The position numbers and the translations under genes were made by a program. Shown in pieces: positions 27,931 through 35,842 of a DNA stretch of 64,000 nucleotides; position 1 is the stretch's first letter, and the number at the start of each line of letters is the position of its first letter. The notes under the pieces are model-generated. The model did no database searches and had not been told where the DNA came from. It saw only the letters and a list, made by a program, of their open reading frames with translations. The DNA is from Nocardia niwae NBRC 108934 = DSM 45340 (GTDB lineage: Bacteria > Actinomycetota > Actinomycetes > Mycobacteriales > Mycobacteriaceae), in the NCBI RefSeq assembly GCF_001613465.1, contig NZ_BDCK01000029.1, positions 1 to 64,000 of the forward strand, read 5' to 3'.

Positions 27931-27960
27931 CGCTCCACGCCGCTCCACGCCGCTCCACGC
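27931..27960. repeat. Three perfect tandem copies of a 10-base unit
   Basis: The unit CGCTCCACGC occurs three times without a gap in the region between the small acidic gene and the methyltransferase gene. It is noncoding and may vary in copy number between strains. Confidence 0.85.
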
Positions 27961-28033
27961 AGCCCCCGTGTTCCCGGCCTCGTCCGGCTTTCGGCCGTGT
28001 CGGGTTGACCTCAACGGCGGTTGAGGATGGAGC

Positions 28034-28717
28034 ATGGGTCGCATGACTCGTCCAGCTGATTTCTGGAACACCGTCTATGACAACGACACCGCACCCTGGG
28101 TGATCGGCGAGCCGCAACCGGCCATCGTCGCGCTCGAGCGCGACGGCGGCATCACCGGGCGCGTGCTCGACCCCGGCTGCGGCGCAGGCGAGCACACCAT
28201 CCTGCTGACCAGGCTCGGATACGACGTCCGCGGCATCGACATGGCGCCGAGCGCGGTGGCCTACGCGCGCGCCAACGCGGCCGAGCAAGGCGTGCCATCC
28301 GCCGTGTTCGAGATCGCCGACGCGCTCGCGCTCGGCGACCGGCCCGACTTCGCCGGTGACCCGCCCGGCTCCACGCCCGCGTTCGACACCGTGGTCGACA
28401 GCGCGCTGTTCCACGTCTTCGGCACCGAGGACGAGGCGCGCGCCGCGTACGTCCGCAGCCTGCACGCGGTCTGCAAGCCGGGCGGCACGGTCTACGTTCT
28501 CGCGCTCTCCGACGTCGAGCCGGGATTCGGCCCACGGATCAGCGACACCTTGATCCGGGAGTCGTTCCGCGACGGCTGGACGGTGGAGGATCTGCGACCC
28601 ACCCGCTACCGGGGACGGGTCACCGACCTGGTGGCCCAGGAAGCGACGGACCTGGAGGTCTCCGAGTCGGGCCGGGTCGACGCCGCCGCGTGGCTGGCCC
28701 GGATCCGCCGCCTGTGA
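28034..28717 (+). CDS. Class I SAM-dependent methyltransferase
   Basis: A 227-residue Rossmann-fold methyltransferase. Motif I is VLDPGCGAGEHTILL with the acidic post-I residue in VRGIDMAPSAV. The opening segment FWNTVYDNDTAPWVIGEPQP is like thiopurine S-methyltransferase-type or tellurite-resistance-type proteins, so a small-molecule thiol or nucleophile is possible, but the substrate is unknown. The ATG follows GAGGATGGAG; a second ATG nine bases on is possible. It runs convergently to the next operon. Confidence 0.85.
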   Translation: MGRMTRPADFWNTVYDNDTAPWVIGEPQPAIVALERDGGITGRVLDPGCGAGEHTILLTRLGYDVRGIDMAPSAVAYARANAAEQGVPSAVFEIADALALGDRPDFAGDPPGSTPAFDTVVDSALFHVFGTEDEARAAYVRSLHAVCKPGGTVYVLALSDVEPGFGPRISDTLIRESFRDGWTVEDLRPTRYRGRVTDLVAQEATDLEVSESGRVDAAAWLARIRRL

Positions 28718-28727
28718 ACCGTCCGGC

Positions 28728-29990
28728 TCACACCCCTTTGGGCGCTGTGCTGCCCATGAATCCGAACAGGTAACCCGCGACCCGCCGCATCTGGATCTCC
28801 TCGGCGCCCTCGGTGATCCGGTAGCGCCGGTGGTGTCGGTAGATGTGCTCGAACGGCTTGTGCCGGGAGTAGCCGAGGCCGCCGTGCACCTGCATGGCGC
28901 GGTCGGCGGCCTCGCAGCACAACCGATTGGCCCAGTAGTTGCACATGGAGACCTGCTCGGACACGGCGAACGTGCCGTAGGTGTCCATCGACCAGGCGGT
29001 CTTGTGGATCAGCGCGCGCAGCATCTCGCACTGGGTGTGCAGTTCCACCAGGGGGAACTGGATCGCCTGGTTGGTGGCCAGCGGCTTGCCGAAGGGCTTG
29101 CGCTGTTTGGCGTAGGCCACCGACTCGTCGATACAGTACTGCGCCGCGCCCAGGCTGGACGCGGCCTGGCGGATCCGGTTCTCGTTGAAGAAGTGCTGCA
29201 CCACCGCCAAGCCGCGTCCCTCGCCGCCGAAGACGGCGGTGTCCGGGACCCGGACGCCGTCCAGCGCGACGCGGGCGTGGTCGGTGGGCATGTTGAACGT
29301 CCAGAGGTACTCCTCCACGACGAACCCGGGCGCGTCGATGGGTACCAGGAACGCGGTGATGCCCGCGGCGTCGCCGGGGCCGCCCGAGGTGCGCGCGAAG
29401 ATCAGGTCGGCGTCGGCGATGTGCACGCCGGTGTTCCAGGTCTTTCGGCCGGTGATCACCCAGCCGTCCCCGTCGCGGACCGCCGTGGTCTCCATGTGGG
29501 TCGCGTCGGAGCCGTGCTCGGGCTCGGTGATGCCGAAGGCGAAGAATTTCGTTCCCGAGGCCAGCCCGTCCACCCACTCCGCCTGCTGGGCGGGTGTGCC
29601 GTACTCGAGCATGAGCAGCAGGCCGACGTTGTTGGCGACGATGGCGTGCTCGTTCTGCAGGTCGCAGTGCAGTCCGAGACCGCGCCGGGCCAGGTGCTCG
29701 CGGATCACGGCCATGCCGAGATTGGTGCCGTCCCGGCCGCCGTACTGCGCGGGGAACGCGTACCGCAGGTGCCCGGCGGCGTCGGCGCGCCCGCGCACCT
29801 CGGCCAGCAACTCTTCCCATCGCGCGTTCGGCAGGCCGCCGCGATCCCAGTCGGTACGGGCGTCCTCGCGGCGGTGATCGAAGAAGCGGATATTGTCGTC
29901 GGCCTGCTCGAGCGGCGTGATCTCCCGCTCGATGAACGCATCGAGTTCGGCCAGGTATTCGACCAGTTCCGCGGGGAGTTCGAAATCCAT
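28728..29990 (-). CDS. Acyl-CoA dehydrogenase, LvaC-like
   Basis: A 420-residue flavoprotein with the family's regions in order: FAFGITEPEHGSDATHME, GRKTWNTGVHIADADLI, and the C-terminal QVHGGLGYSRHKPFEHIY and ITEGAEEIQMRRV. It is last in a tight three-gene set (DUF6285-type protein, APH-like kinase, this enzyme). That combination is found in the levulinate pathway of Pseudomonas putida, where LvaC converts the phosphorylated 4-hydroxyacyl-CoA onward to an enoyl/3-hydroxyacyl-CoA. I infer a similar role. The ATG at 29990 is eight bases after the kinase stop; a frame open further upstream is a shadow. Confidence 0.88.
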   Translation of the reverse strand: MDFELPAELVEYLAELDAFIEREITPLEQADDNIRFFDHRREDARTDWDRGGLPNARWEELLAEVRGRADAAGHLRYAFPAQYGGRDGTNLGMAVIREHLARRGLGLHCDLQNEHAIVANNVGLLLMLEYGTPAQQAEWVDGLASGTKFFAFGITEPEHGSDATHMETTAVRDGDGWVITGRKTWNTGVHIADADLIFARTSGGPGDAAGITAFLVPIDAPGFVVEEYLWTFNMPTDHARVALDGVRVPDTAVFGGEGRGLAVVQHFFNENRIRQAASSLGAAQYCIDESVAYAKQRKPFGKPLATNQAIQFPLVELHTQCEMLRALIHKTAWSMDTYGTFAVSEQVSMCNYWANRLCCEAADRAMQVHGGLGYSRHKPFEHIYRHHRRYRITEGAEEIQMRRVAGYLFGFMGSTAPKGV

Positions 29991-29998
29991 CGGCGCAG

Positions 29999-30994
29999 CT
30001 AGCCTTTCGCAGTGGGTCGGATCTGCATCAGCAGGTCCCATTCGATTTCCGAGACGCGGCGCCCGCTGGCCGCCATCACGATGTCGCGCACGCTGCCGTC
30101 CAGATGGGCCGCGGCCTGCCCGGCCAGCCCGATGCCCCAGGCGAGCGTGCACATCACCTTCCACCAGCGGAACCGGTCTTCGTCGAAACCGCCGCCACCG
30201 CGCTGGTAGCCGCGCACGAACGCGGCGCGGCCGGCGAGGCCGCCGAACTCCCGGTCGTCCGCGCGGAAACGCCACATGCGCAGCGCGGGCCAGGCCGCGT
30301 CGCGCATCGGATCGCCGTGTCGCTGCGCGCCTTCCCAGTCGAGCACCGCCCGCAGGCCCTCAGGACCGACGACGATGTTGCCGTTGCGCATGTCGGTGTG
30401 CAGCAGCGCGGTGCGGGGCGGCGCGGGCGGGCAGCGGCGTTCCAGCCAGCGCAGGGCGAGAGCGAACACCGGACGGTCCGGCAACAGCGCGCGCACGTGC
30501 TCCGCCGCCTCGGTCAGCTGGCGTCCGGGATCGGCGGCCGCCTCCGGGAGCCGGGTGGGCGCGGTCGCCGGGTCGATGGCATGCAGGCGTCCCATGGCCT
30601 CACCCAGCTGCTCGGCGACTCGTTCGCCCAGGCCGGAGGCCTCGACCAGCCGTAACACCTTGCGCGGCACGGTCTCGCCGTCGACGCGCTCGGAGACCAC
30701 GAACGGGCCGCCCGCGAAGGAGCTGTCGGTGCAGATCGCCACCACGGGTGGCACGGGGACGCCGTGCGTGCGCGCCAGCTCGCGCACCGCGGCCTCCACG
30801 TCCACCGGCACCAGCTCGATCGCGCTCGGGACGATGGTCGCGACCAGGCGACGCGTCCCGCCGCCGAGATCGGCTTCGAAGGCCACGTTGCGGCGGCGGG
30901 CGCCCGCGGAGAGGTATTCGACATTCGACACTGTCACCGCGCGGGTGCCCGACCCGAGGAACTCGGCCAATCCGCGCGCCAGATCGGCGCTCAC
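29999..30994 (-). CDS. APH-like phosphotransferase, LvaA-like hydroxyacyl-CoA kinase
   Basis: A 331-residue kinase-fold protein with the catalytic loop ALLHTDMRNGNIVV and metal loop AVLDWEGAQRHGDPMRDAAW. The GTG start overlaps the stop of the DUF6285-type gene (GTGA), and the acyl-CoA dehydrogenase gene follows at once. In P. putida LvaA, with the small LvaB, phosphorylates the 4-hydroxyl of 4-hydroxyvaleryl-CoA. Gene content supports the same chemistry here. It is a different branch from the kinase at 4965, since the two share only the catalytic motifs to my eye. An upstream GTG at 31006 is possible. Confidence 0.85.
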   Translation of the reverse strand: MSADLARGLAEFLGSGTRAVTVSNVEYLSAGARRRNVAFEADLGGGTRRLVATIVPSAIELVPVDVEAAVRELARTHGVPVPPVVAICTDSSFAGGPFVVSERVDGETVPRKVLRLVEASGLGERVAEQLGEAMGRLHAIDPATAPTRLPEAAADPGRQLTEAAEHVRALLPDRPVFALALRWLERRCPPAPPRTALLHTDMRNGNIVVGPEGLRAVLDWEGAQRHGDPMRDAAWPALRMWRFRADDREFGGLAGRAAFVRGYQRGGGGFDEDRFRWWKVMCTLAWGIGLAGQAAAHLDGSVRDIVMAASGRRVSEIEWDLLMQIRPTAKG

Positions 30995-31287
30995 TCGCCC
31001 GCCCACGTGTCGTAGCCCGGTTTGGCGATCGCGAGATCGGCCCGCACGACGGAAACCAGCGCCGCCCAGAGTTGCTCGTCACCCCCCTCGGCCACCGCGG
31101 CGAGCAGCTCCCGCTCGCGCTCGGCCGCGGCCGGACCGGATTCGATCTCCCTGCGCACGATCCTGGCGAGGTTGGCTCCCACCCGCGCCTTGTGCTGCAA
31201 ACCCGCGGGCAGGGCGGGCAGCAGCGTCTCCTCGAGCAACTCGGCGAGCGAGTCCAGCAACTCCACTGCCGATGGGCGATTCTGCAT
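30991..31287 (-). CDS. Small DUF6285-type protein, LvaB-like
   Basis: A 98-residue, mostly helical protein: PSAVELLDSLAELLEETLLP, LQHKARVGANLARIVRREIE and LLAAVAEGGDEQLWAALVS. It precedes an APH-like kinase and acyl-CoA dehydrogenase with a four-base overlap, the position taken by LvaB (a small helper required with LvaA) in levulinate catabolism. The family name is from memory of that arrangement. The ATG at 31287 follows GAGGGGAA; a longer start at 31329 is unlikely. Confidence 0.75.
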   Translation of the reverse strand: MQNRPSAVELLDSLAELLEETLLPALPAGLQHKARVGANLARIVRREIESGPAAAERERELLAAVAEGGDEQLWAALVSVVRADLAIAKPGYDTWAGE

Positions 31288-31559
31288 ACGTTCCCCTCGG
31301 TCGACTCCGGCCCTCAGCATGGCACGCACCCCGACCGTCCCGATCGGTACTTTCGGCCGTCACCCGTGGCCGCGCAGTCGCCACAGCCCCACCGTCGCCG
31401 GGTGGTGCCGGCACCGAGACCTACCTGTGTGGTGGCTGGGAATACGCCGTGGGTCTCCTTTCACGCGAGATCGCGCCCGGAACGGGTCGGTAAAATCCGA
31501 GGGGGACAGCAGGCGCGAGTGCGCCATTCGTTGCGCTGGGCGAACACAGGAGAAATGCA

Positions 31560-32783
31560 TTGGCGACCAGTCGCGTCCGATCCGGCGTCGTCGCGGGGTT
31601 CGCCCTGGTCATGGCGGCGCTCTTGGCGGCGTGCTCGTCCTCGTCCGAACCGGGAGCAGCACCCGGGGCGGCCGGTCCGGCATCCTCGCCCATTGCCATC
31701 ACGCCCGCGTCCGGCGCCGGCAACGTAGATCCGCTCGCGCCGGTCCAGGTGAGCACCGCGGACGGCCAGCTGACCGCGGTCACCATGACCAACGAACAGG
31801 GCAAGACGGTCGACGGGATCATGACTCCCGACAAGACGGCCTGGAAGCCCACCGAGCCGCTCGGCTACGGCCGCACCTACACGGTGACCGCGGAAGGGCT
31901 GACCGTCACCGGCAGAACCGGCCCGACCACCTCGACCTTCTCCACGCTCACCCCCAACAACCAGACGAAGGTCTCGCTCACCACCACGGGCGGCACACCG
32001 CTGTCCGACGGCGGCACCTTCGGGGTGGGCACCGTGGTGGTGGCGCACTTCGACGAGAACATCCCCGACCGCGCCGCCGCCGAGAAGCACTTGGCGGTCA
32101 CCACCGACCCGCCCGTCGAGGGCTCGTGGTACTGGCTGGACGACCGCAACGTGCACTGGCGCCCGAAGGAGTACTACGCGCCCGGCACCAAGGTGAGCGT
32201 GGCGGCGAACATCTACGGTCAGGAACTCGGCCGAGGGCTCTACGGCCAGGAGGACACCGAGACCACGTTCACCATCGGCGCGTCGCACGTCTCGATCGCC
32301 GACGACAACACCAAGCAGGTCCAGGTCTTCGAGAACGGCAGGCTGATCCGCACCATGCCGACCTCGATGGGCATGGGCGGCAGCGAGGTCGTCGCGGGCA
32401 AGACGATCACCTTCTGGACCCAGCCCGGGATCTACACGGTGATGGACAAGGCCAATCCGGTGATCATGGACTCCTCCACCTACGGCCTGCCGATCAACTC
32501 GCGTCTCGGCTACAAGGAGGCCATCGGCTGGGCGACCCGGATCAGCACCGACGGCATCTACCTGCATCAGCTCGACTCGACCGTCTGGGCGCAGGGCAAC
32601 ACCGACGTGTCCCACGGCTGCCTCAACCTCAGCGGGGAGAACGCCCAGTGGTTCTTCAATTTCGCCGTCCCCGGTGACGTGGTGGAGATCCGCAACACCG
32701 GCGGCGCGCCGCTCGAGGTCTGGCAGAACGGTGACTGGGGCCTGCCGTGGGATCAGTGGGTGCAGGGCAGCGCACTCCGGTAG
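31560..32783 (+). CDS. L,D-transpeptidase, lipoprotein, LdtMt2-like
   Basis: A 407-residue cell-wall enzyme that makes 3-3 crosslinks in peptidoglycan. It starts with a lipoprotein signal (MAALLAACSSSS, Cys near 23), then two immunoglobulin-like domains (about 55-150 and 150-245), then the YkuD catalytic domain with IYLHQLD and the active-site DVSHGCLNLSGENAQWFF. The end, WGLPWDQWVQG, matches mycobacterial LdtMt2-type enzymes. The start is a TTG behind AGGAG; the nearby ATG is out of frame. It is the first gene on the plus strand after the LvaABC-like set and stands alone. Confidence 0.93.
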   Translation: MATSRVRSGVVAGFALVMAALLAACSSSSEPGAAPGAAGPASSPIAITPASGAGNVDPLAPVQVSTADGQLTAVTMTNEQGKTVDGIMTPDKTAWKPTEPLGYGRTYTVTAEGLTVTGRTGPTTSTFSTLTPNNQTKVSLTTTGGTPLSDGGTFGVGTVVVAHFDENIPDRAAAEKHLAVTTDPPVEGSWYWLDDRNVHWRPKEYYAPGTKVSVAANIYGQELGRGLYGQEDTETTFTIGASHVSIADDNTKQVQVFENGRLIRTMPTSMGMGGSEVVAGKTITFWTQPGIYTVMDKANPVIMDSSTYGLPINSRLGYKEAIGWATRISTDGIYLHQLDSTVWAQGNTDVSHGCLNLSGENAQWFFNFAVPGDVVEIRNTGGAPLEVWQNGDWGLPWDQWVQGSALR

Positions 32784-33218
32784 CGGCCGACACGCTGACC
32801 GGCCTTGCCCAGGGTGGGAAGCTGCACTACATTCCTGCTCTCGCGAGACCACTCGGTCTCCATTCCCGCGCGACGTCCCCACGGCGGCACCGCGTGGGCC
32901 CCGCGTTGAGGATCGGAGCCGGCTGGATGGCGATGCTGTTGTACTACCTACTGCTACCGCTGTACATGGCCGAGTCGTTCTTTCGCTTACTGGACTGAGC
33001 GGCTATCCGCCCAGCTCACGATGAAAATCCGTCACCGGGGGGCAAACGCTTCCGGCTCTCGGCCGACTGCCCGGCCTGGAGCCGTCCAGGACCGGCCGCC
33101 GCGCCGAATCGTCGACTACAACCGTGGAACGGCCCACGGCCGGTCGCGGATCATCGCCGCACCGGATCCGAACTGAGTCTCCGGCAGCGCCCTGACGAAT
33201 GCCGCACGCCCGTGCCGG
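32784..33218. other. Intergenic stretch with at most one tiny open frame
   Basis: About 435 bases between the L,D-transpeptidase gene and the stop of the HxlR gene. The only candidate is the 23-codon hydrophobic frame at 32927 listed separately. I see no strong hairpin or repeat in the remainder. Confidence 0.45.
32927..32998 (+). CDS. Possible 23-residue membrane peptide
   Basis: A short frame encoding a hydrophobic peptide (MAMLLYYLLLPLYMAESFF plus four residues), enough for one membrane helix. GGAG lies about nine bases before the ATG. Codon use (CTA, TTA, TTT) is unlike the neighbouring genes, which could mean either noncoding DNA or a regulated small protein. No function can be given. 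Confidence 0.25.
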   Translation: MAMLLYYLLLPLYMAESFFRLLD

Positions 33219-33698
33219 TCAACCGGCTTGCTCGGCCCCCGGTGGCTGATGAAAACCGGGACCGGCCTTGGGTTCGACATCGCGCGGGTCGATCGGCTCG
33301 CGGCAGTGATCGCAGACCAGCATGGGCGAGGTCTCCTGCCCGCAGCTGCGGTGTTCCAGGACGATCGGGCGGCCCTCCGGCCCGATCAGGTGGTGGTCGC
33401 CCCAGACCATCATCGCCGTGACGATCGGATACAGCTCGCGGCCCGCGGCGGTCAGGTGATAGTCGACGCGCCCGCCGCCGTGATCGGTGCGGGTGAAGAT
33501 GCCCGCGTCGATCAGCATGCGCAGGCGGCTGGTGAGCAGGTTGCGGTTGGTGATGCCGATGTTGCGCGCGAAATCGCTGAAGCGGTGCACCCCGAAGAAC
33601 GCCTCGGCGATGAGCAGGATGGTCCACCGGTCGCCGAGCAGTTCGACGACGCGGGTGACCGAATCGTCGACCGGGCGCCGCAGTGTCATGGCGTCCAT
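33219..33698 (-). CDS. HxlR-family transcriptional regulator
   Basis: A 159-residue winged-helix regulator of the HxlR/MarR-like type. VVELLGDRWTILLIAEAFFG and RFSDFARNIGITNRNLLTSR are the family's DNA-binding part, and TDHGGGRVDYHLTAAGRELYP is the wing. The C-terminal tail has three cysteines (RSCGQE, VCDHCREP), possibly a redox or metal site, which is common in longer HxlR members. It faces the P450 gene and probably controls it. The ATG at 33698 is preferred; ATG 33689 is possible. Confidence 0.88.
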   Translation of the reverse strand: MDAMTLRRPVDDSVTRVVELLGDRWTILLIAEAFFGVHRFSDFARNIGITNRNLLTSRLRMLIDAGIFTRTDHGGGRVDYHLTAAGRELYPIVTAMMVWGDHHLIGPEGRPIVLEHRSCGQETSPMLVCDHCREPIDPRDVEPKAGPGFHQPPGAEQAG

Positions 33699-33713
33699 TT
33701 TCGCATCTCGGCA

Positions 33714-33752
33714 CGGTATTGCTTTCCTACCGCCAGTATCGCAATAATACCG
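33714..33752. promoter_or_regulatory. Inverted repeat between HxlR and P450 genes
   Basis: CGGTATT (33714-33720) and AATACCG (33746-33752) are perfect seven-base arms around 25 bases, in the 91-base divergent gap. TTGC and GCAA lie just inside the arms in offset positions. It may be the HxlR binding region, though the spacing is long. Confidence 0.4.
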
Positions 33753-33789
33753 ACAGACCAGCCCTCCGGGCCGACAGCTGGGAGTGTCG

Positions 33790-35043
33790 ATGACGACCAC
33801 GAACCAACCGACCGACGACTACGTGCGCCTGCTCGACCCCGCGGTCCGGCCCGATCCGTATCCCCTCTTCGCCCGTCTGCGCGAGTCCGGCGCGTTCCGG
33901 ATCGGCACGGCTCCGGTGGTCGTGCTGACCCGCTACGCCGACTGCGCCGCCGTGCTGCGCGATCCCCGGGCGAGCGTCGACCGATCACTGGCCCGGTTGC
34001 AGCTCGGCTCGATGCCGATCTACGACGGGACGCGTGAGGACGGTGCGGCCCGGGCGAAACCCTCGTTCCTGTTCCTGGACCCGCCCGACCACACACGCCT
34101 GCGCCGTCTGGTGTCCAAGGCATTCACCCCGCGCGTCGTGCGGCGCTTGGAGCCTCGGATCACCGGGATCGTCGACGACCTGCTCGACCAGCGCGCCCGA
34201 GAGGGGACATTCGACGCCGTCGACCACTTCGCCTATCCGCTGCCGGTGACCGTCATCTGCGAACTGCTCGGCGTCCCGCTCGCGGACGAAGCGCGGCTGA
34301 GCACTTGGTCCGCGCTGCTGTCGCGCACCCTCGATCCGACCTCCCGCGCGGCCGCCGAGTTCCGCGCCGACCCGGCGGAGATCCAGCGCGCCGGGATCGA
34401 ACTGCACGCCTACTTCGAAGAACTCACCGATCGCCGCCGCCGCGCGCCGGGACCGGATCTGCTGTCCGAACTCATCGCCGCCGAAGACGCCGGGGACGCG
34501 CTCACCCACGCGGAACTGATCTCGACCTGCGCGCTGCTGCTGGTCGCCGGGCACGAGACCACCGTCAACCTGATCGCCAACGCGATCCTCGCCCTGCTGC
34601 GCAGGCCGGACGAACTCGCCGCACTGCGCGCGGATCCGGACCGGGCGGCGGGCGTCGTCGAGGAGACGCTGCGCTTCGACCCTCCGGTCCAGCTGATCCC
34701 GCGCATCGCCGCCGACGACATGACTGTCGGCGACACGGACATCCAGCGCGGCGACCTGGTGGTGCTGCTGATCGCCGCCGCGCACCGCGATCCCACGGCG
34801 TTCGCCGACCCCGACCGCTTCGATCCGGCGCGGGACAACCGCCACCTGGCCTTCGGCCTGGGGGCACACTTCTGCGTCGGCGCTCCCCTGGCCCGCCTGG
34901 AGGCGCGAGTGGCGCTGACCCGGTTCGCGCAACGGGTGCGATCGCCTGCCCTGCCGGTGGACCCTCCGCCGTACCGGGAGCACGTCAATCTGCGCGGGCC
35001 CGCGCACCTGCCCATCGAGTTCGCGGCGATACTGCCCCGCTAG
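33790..35043 (+). CDS. Cytochrome P450
   Basis: A 417-residue bacterial P450. The oxygen-binding helix is LLLVAGHETTVNLIAN, the ExxR motif is in VVEETLRFDPPVQ, and the heme-binding loop is FGLGAHFCVGAPLAR with the ligand Cys362. It is a soluble class I type needing ferredoxin partners, none of which is encoded nearby. Substrate unknown. The ATG at 33790 follows GGGAG; GTG 33784 is an alternative. Regulation by the divergent HxlR protein is likely. Confidence 0.93.
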   Translation: MTTTNQPTDDYVRLLDPAVRPDPYPLFARLRESGAFRIGTAPVVVLTRYADCAAVLRDPRASVDRSLARLQLGSMPIYDGTREDGAARAKPSFLFLDPPDHTRLRRLVSKAFTPRVVRRLEPRITGIVDDLLDQRAREGTFDAVDHFAYPLPVTVICELLGVPLADEARLSTWSALLSRTLDPTSRAAAEFRADPAEIQRAGIELHAYFEELTDRRRRAPGPDLLSELIAAEDAGDALTHAELISTCALLLVAGHETTVNLIANAILALLRRPDELAALRADPDRAAGVVEETLRFDPPVQLIPRIAADDMTVGDTDIQRGDLVVLLIAAAHRDPTAFADPDRFDPARDNRHLAFGLGAHFCVGAPLARLEARVALTRFAQRVRSPALPVDPPPYREHVNLRGPAHLPIEFAAILPR

Positions 35044-35062
35044 CGACGGGTCAGCCGTCGTA
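35037..35062. repeat. Partial duplicate of the SDR gene end, copy in the gap
   Basis: The stretch from CCGCTAGCGA to GGGTCAGCCGTCGTA recurs at 35139-35166 with a two-base length difference. Read on the minus strand it reproduces the last codons and stop of the SDR gene (YDG-stop). It abuts the P450 stop. Confidence 0.7.
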
Positions 35063-35138
35063 GCAGCGTGCAGTCCGGCGGGCGCCACAGTCGCGTGTGG
35101 CGTCCTCGCAGAGCACTCCGTGGCGCAGTGATCCGGCT

Positions 35139-35166
35139 CCGCTAGCGAGGCGGGTCAGCCGTCGTA
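35139..35166. repeat. Partial duplicate of the SDR gene end, copy in the gene
   Basis: This copy includes the true stop of the SDR gene at 35155. About 100 bases separate the two copies, pointing to a small local duplication or a shortened ancestor of the SDR gene. Confidence 0.7.
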
Positions 35167-35808
35167 CGCGATGTGCGGCGTCCATCCTTCGGCGGGGCGC
35201 GTGGCCGCGGCATGCAGCGCCGCCGCCACACGGTCGCGCGTGAACGCGCCGTCGCCGAGCACACCGTTGATCTGCACCGCGACGGCCCGGATACCGTCGG
35301 GCGCGAGGGTGGCGTCCAAGCTGGTGACCAAGTTGCGCACCGCCGCCTTCTGGACGCCGAGCGAAGCGGCCCGGTGCCACGGCTTGTCCGCGGCCGCACT
35401 GCCGGTGACCAGCACGCGGGCGCCCTCGGACAGGAAGGGGCGCGCCGCTTGGACGGCGGGCAGCAACGCGGCCGCGCCGACGGTGAAGTCCTCGATCAAC
35501 TCCGGAACCGAGAGCCGCAACGGATCGGCTTCCCGGAAGACGCTGGGGTTGAAGTGCAAAACGTCGATCCGGCCGTGGCGCTCACCCACCCCGGCGACCA
35601 CCCGGGTCACATCGGCGGGATCGCGCAGATCCACTCCCACGCCTTCCGCGTGGACGCCCTGCTCACGCAGTTCCTCCGTCAACGGCTCGGCCTCCGCGGC
35701 CGACCGGCAGGCCAGCACCGCGGTGAATCCGTCGGCGGCGAACAGGCGGGCCACCGACAACCCGACCCCGGGACCGGCGCCGAGCACGAGAAGCACGGGT
35801 GCGGTCAT
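35155..35808 (-). CDS. Short-chain dehydrogenase/reductase-like protein without catalytic Tyr
   Basis: A 217-residue Rossmann protein with the cofactor loop LVLGAGPGVGLSVARLF and an Asp/Leu pair in GVDLRDPADV. The catalytic region reads TGSAAADKPWHRAASLGVQKAAV: a Ser and the Lys are present, but the residue four before the Lys is Leu, not Tyr. This makes normal SDR chemistry doubtful; it may bind NAD(P) without reducing, or use a variant mechanism. It ends shortly after the P450 gene on the opposite strand. Confidence 0.8.
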   Translation of the reverse strand: MTAPVLLVLGAGPGVGLSVARLFAADGFTAVLACRSAAEAEPLTEELREQGVHAEGVGVDLRDPADVTRVVAGVGERHGRIDVLHFNPSVFREADPLRLSVPELIEDFTVGAAALLPAVQAARPFLSEGARVLVTGSAAADKPWHRAASLGVQKAAVRNLVTSLDATLAPDGIRAVAVQINGVLGDGAFTRDRVAAALHAAATRPAEGWTPHIAYDG

Positions 35809-35842
35809 GATGGCCGAGCCCCTGCCCGGCCGCGCATCGCGA

